9,954 nt of DNA, taken from the NCBI GenBank assembly GCA_025351555.1, contig JANXVS010000115.1, forward strand, positions 1 to 9,954. Reading direction: 5' to 3'. Under the pieces are notes generated by a model. It made no database searches, had not been told where the DNA came from, and worked only from the letters and a program-made list of their open reading frames with translations. How positions within the stretch are numbered: the stretch's first letter is position 1; every line of letters starts with the position of its first letter. Below, in pieces: positions 8,726 through 9,954 of this stretch. Source of the DNA: Pseudomonadota bacterium (GTDB taxonomy: Bacteria; Pseudomonadota; Gammaproteobacteria; Xanthomonadales; Rhodanobacteraceae). The translations under genes were made by a program, and so were the position numbers.

Positions 8726-9810
8726 GCCACCGCTTCCTTCGCCAGCCGCGGCGCAGTGCGCACGGCCTTGTACTCGCGCGCGGCGCGCACGAAGCCGTTG
8801 AACAGCGGATGGCCGTCGCGCGGCGTGGACGTAAATTCCGGATGGAACTGGCAGGCGACGAACCACGGATGCTTCTGCGCGGGCATTTCGACCATTTCGA
8901 CCAGCAGATCGTCCATCGACTTGCCGGCGATGACGAGGCCCAGATCCTCGAACTTCTGCCGGTAGCGGTTGTTGAATTCATAGCGATGACGATGGCGCTC
9001 GCGGATCACATCCTGGCCATACAGTTCGCGCGAGATCGACCCCGTCTTCAACCGGCATTCCTGCGCGCCCAGGCGCATGGTGCCACCCTTGTCCGAAGCT
9101 TCGTCGCGCTTTTCCACGTCGCCCGTGCCGGTCGTCCATTCGGTGATCAGCGCAATCACCGGATCGGCGCAATGCTTGTCGTTCTCGCTGGAATTGGCGC
9201 CCGGCAGGCCGGCAATGCTGCGCGCGAAGTCAACCACCGCCGCATGCATGCCGTAGCAAATGCCGAAATAGGGAATCTTGACCTCGCGCGCGAATTTCGC
9301 CGCGGCAATCTTGCCCTCGAAACCGCGTTTGCCAAAGCCGCCGGGAACGAGAATGCCGTCGACGTCCTTGAGGATTTCCGCTCCACGCGCTTCGATGTCC
9401 TCGGATTCCAGCCAGCGCAGATTCACTCGCGTGGATTGTTTCAGGCCGCCGTGGCGCAGTGCTTCACCCAGCGATTTGTAGGCATCCTTGTGCTCGACGT
9501 ACTTGCCAATGATCGCGATCGTGACGTCGTCTTTCGGATGCTCGATCGCCTCGACCGTGCGTTCCCATTCGCTCAAGTTCGCTGGCTTCGTCTCCAGACG
9601 CAGATGCGAAACGACGATGTCGTCCAGTCCCTGCTCGTGCAACCACAGCGGCAATTTGTAGATCGTGTCGACATCGACCGCACTGATGACGGCCTTTTCC
9701 GGCACATTGGTGAACAGCGCGATCTTGCGCCGGTCCGATTGCGGCAGCGGCTGCTCGCAGCGGCACAACAGCACGTCAGCCTGGATACCAAGCGCGCGCA
9801 ACTCCTTCAC
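8722..9810 (-). CDS. pyrG: CTP synthase, 5'-truncated: glutaminase domain plus C-terminal end of synthetase domain
   Basis: CTP synthase aminates UTP to CTP, using ammonia released from glutamine by its C-terminal class I amidotransferase domain. This reading frame keeps 362 residues, beginning at the conserved HSVKEL motif, about residue 195 of the E. coli protein (545 aa). The N-terminal ~194 residues, with the ATP-binding P-loop and most of the amidoligase site, are absent. Retained are [15 protein letters not shown] (29-43), [10 protein letters not shown] (154-163), the nucleophile motif GICYGMH with Cys185, GGTMRLGAQ (242-250), [11 protein letters not shown] (271-281) and CQFHPEF with His323 and Glu325. 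The usual GMQ after the nucleophile is GMH. Upstream, the sequence turns into the start of parE. GTG 9810 is the first possible start in frame and overlaps the parE-frame TGA as GTGA. The product could not make CTP. The kdsA gene follows with an ATGA overlap. Confidence 0.88.
8733..8739 (-). promoter_or_regulatory. Shine-Dalgarno of kdsA
   Basis: AAGGAAG on the minus strand within the last codons of pyrG, 7 nt before the kdsA ATG at 8725. It is the clearest ribosome site in the window and confirms the 277-aa start of KdsA over the longer frame. Confidence 0.7.
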
Positions 9811-9887
9811 CGAATGCCGGGACGGCGTTTGACCGGCTCCAGGCCTGACAGGACTTCAATATCGGCGGCGTTGTATTTTGCGGTCAT
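9807..9887 (-). pseudogene. parE: 5' fragment of parE (topoisomerase IV subunit B), fused to truncated pyrG
   Basis: ATG 9887 opens a 26-codon frame. Its first 24 residues ([20 protein letters not shown], then RRPG) match the N-terminus of ParE, the ATPase subunit of topoisomerase IV; E. coli ParE begins MTQTYNADAIEVLTGLEPVR, then RRPGM. After Gly24 the ParE sequence (usually MYTDT) stops and pyrG coding sequence begins in another frame, giving Ile-Arg and a TGA stop. The GHKL ATPase, transducer and TOPRIM regions are all missing. The junction falls near 9814-9818. The frame's TGA overlaps the first GTG of the pyrG frame (GTGA). The 67 bp upstream hold only a weak promoter-like pair (TTGCGT 9945-9940 and GACTAT 9922-9917, spacing 17). 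This is either a chimeric sequence or a genuine deletion/duplication scar; a functional peptide is unlikely. Confidence 0.85.
9814..9818. other. parE/pyrG breakpoint
   Basis: Minus-strand GGCAT fits the end of the parE match (Gly24 GGC followed by the AT of an expected ATG). CAT also fits the first conserved His codon of the pyrG match (CAT TCG GTG AAG, HSVK). The shared bases CAT, possibly GCAT, form a short microhomology at the join, typical of end-joining, deletion between short repeats, or template switching during amplification or assembly. Confidence 0.75.
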
Positions 9888-9954
9888 GCGCTCATGGTAC
9901 GCGTGGAAGGTCGCGGATAGTCGGTGCTTGCAAAGGAAAACGCAAGGGCGCGCG

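Noticed and set aside
8726..8866. 47-codon N-terminal extension of KdsA
   Set aside because: It is the out-of-frame end of pyrG. The KdsA start at 8725 has a good SD and an ATGA overlap.
9917..9945. Promoter of parE (TTGCGT, 17 bp, GACTAT on the minus strand)
   Set aside because: Both hexamers match consensus at only three positions, so it is mentioned in the parE entry but not annotated.

Overview
This window looks like a chromosomal housekeeping block from a gammaproteobacterium, most likely of the Xanthomonadales/Lysobacterales (Rhodanobacteraceae or Xanthomonadaceae type). I infer this from the high GC content, the protein sequences and the gene order. Reading down the minus strand from the right end, the order is pyrG-kdsA-eno-ftsB-ispD-ispF-truD, then a divergent Smr gene, then surE-pcm-yqaA-nlpD-rpoS. 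This is the widely conserved gammaproteobacterial order (pyrG-eno and ftsB-ispD-ispF-truD-surE-pcm-nlpD-rpoS), with kdsA, the smr gene and yqaA interposed. No taxon can be named firmly from the sequence alone.

Right part (about 6260-9954): the glutaminase half of CTP synthase, Kdo-8-phosphate synthase (LPS core), enolase and FtsB (divisome). Middle (4077-6273): IspD and IspF of the MEP isoprenoid pathway and the tRNA pseudouridine synthase TruD. A single plus-strand gene (3512-4060) encodes an Smr-domain protein, convergent with truD and divergent from surE. Left part (1-3408): the stationary-phase/repair block of SurE nucleotidase, Pcm protein repair methyltransferase, a YqaA-type membrane protein, the NlpD amidase activator and the 5' end of rpoS, which runs off the window. 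Nearly all minus-strand genes touch or overlap (ATGA, TGATG or gaps of 2-17 nt), so they are probably cotranscribed and often translationally coupled. The only real intergenic spacer is 103 bp between surE and the smr gene and carries a good candidate surE promoter. No stretch over 300 bases lacks a gene. I saw no tRNA, rRNA, CRISPR, insertion sequence or clear intrinsic terminator.

The most striking point is at the right end. The first ~24 codons of parE (topoisomerase IV subunit B) are joined directly to pyrG at its conserved HSVKEL motif. About 194 N-terminal residues of CTP synthase and nearly all of ParE are missing at this point. The join falls on a 3-4 base microhomology (CAT). Loss of two normally essential genes at one breakpoint suggests an assembly or amplification chimera, or a duplicated and degraded copy, more than a working novel gene. 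I found no convincing undescribed system in the rest of the window. Secondary points are a class II (metal-dependent) KdsA, a Gln-to-His change at the CTP synthase glutaminase nucleophile motif, and a 16S-tail-like anti-Shine-Dalgarno sequence just before the enolase start.
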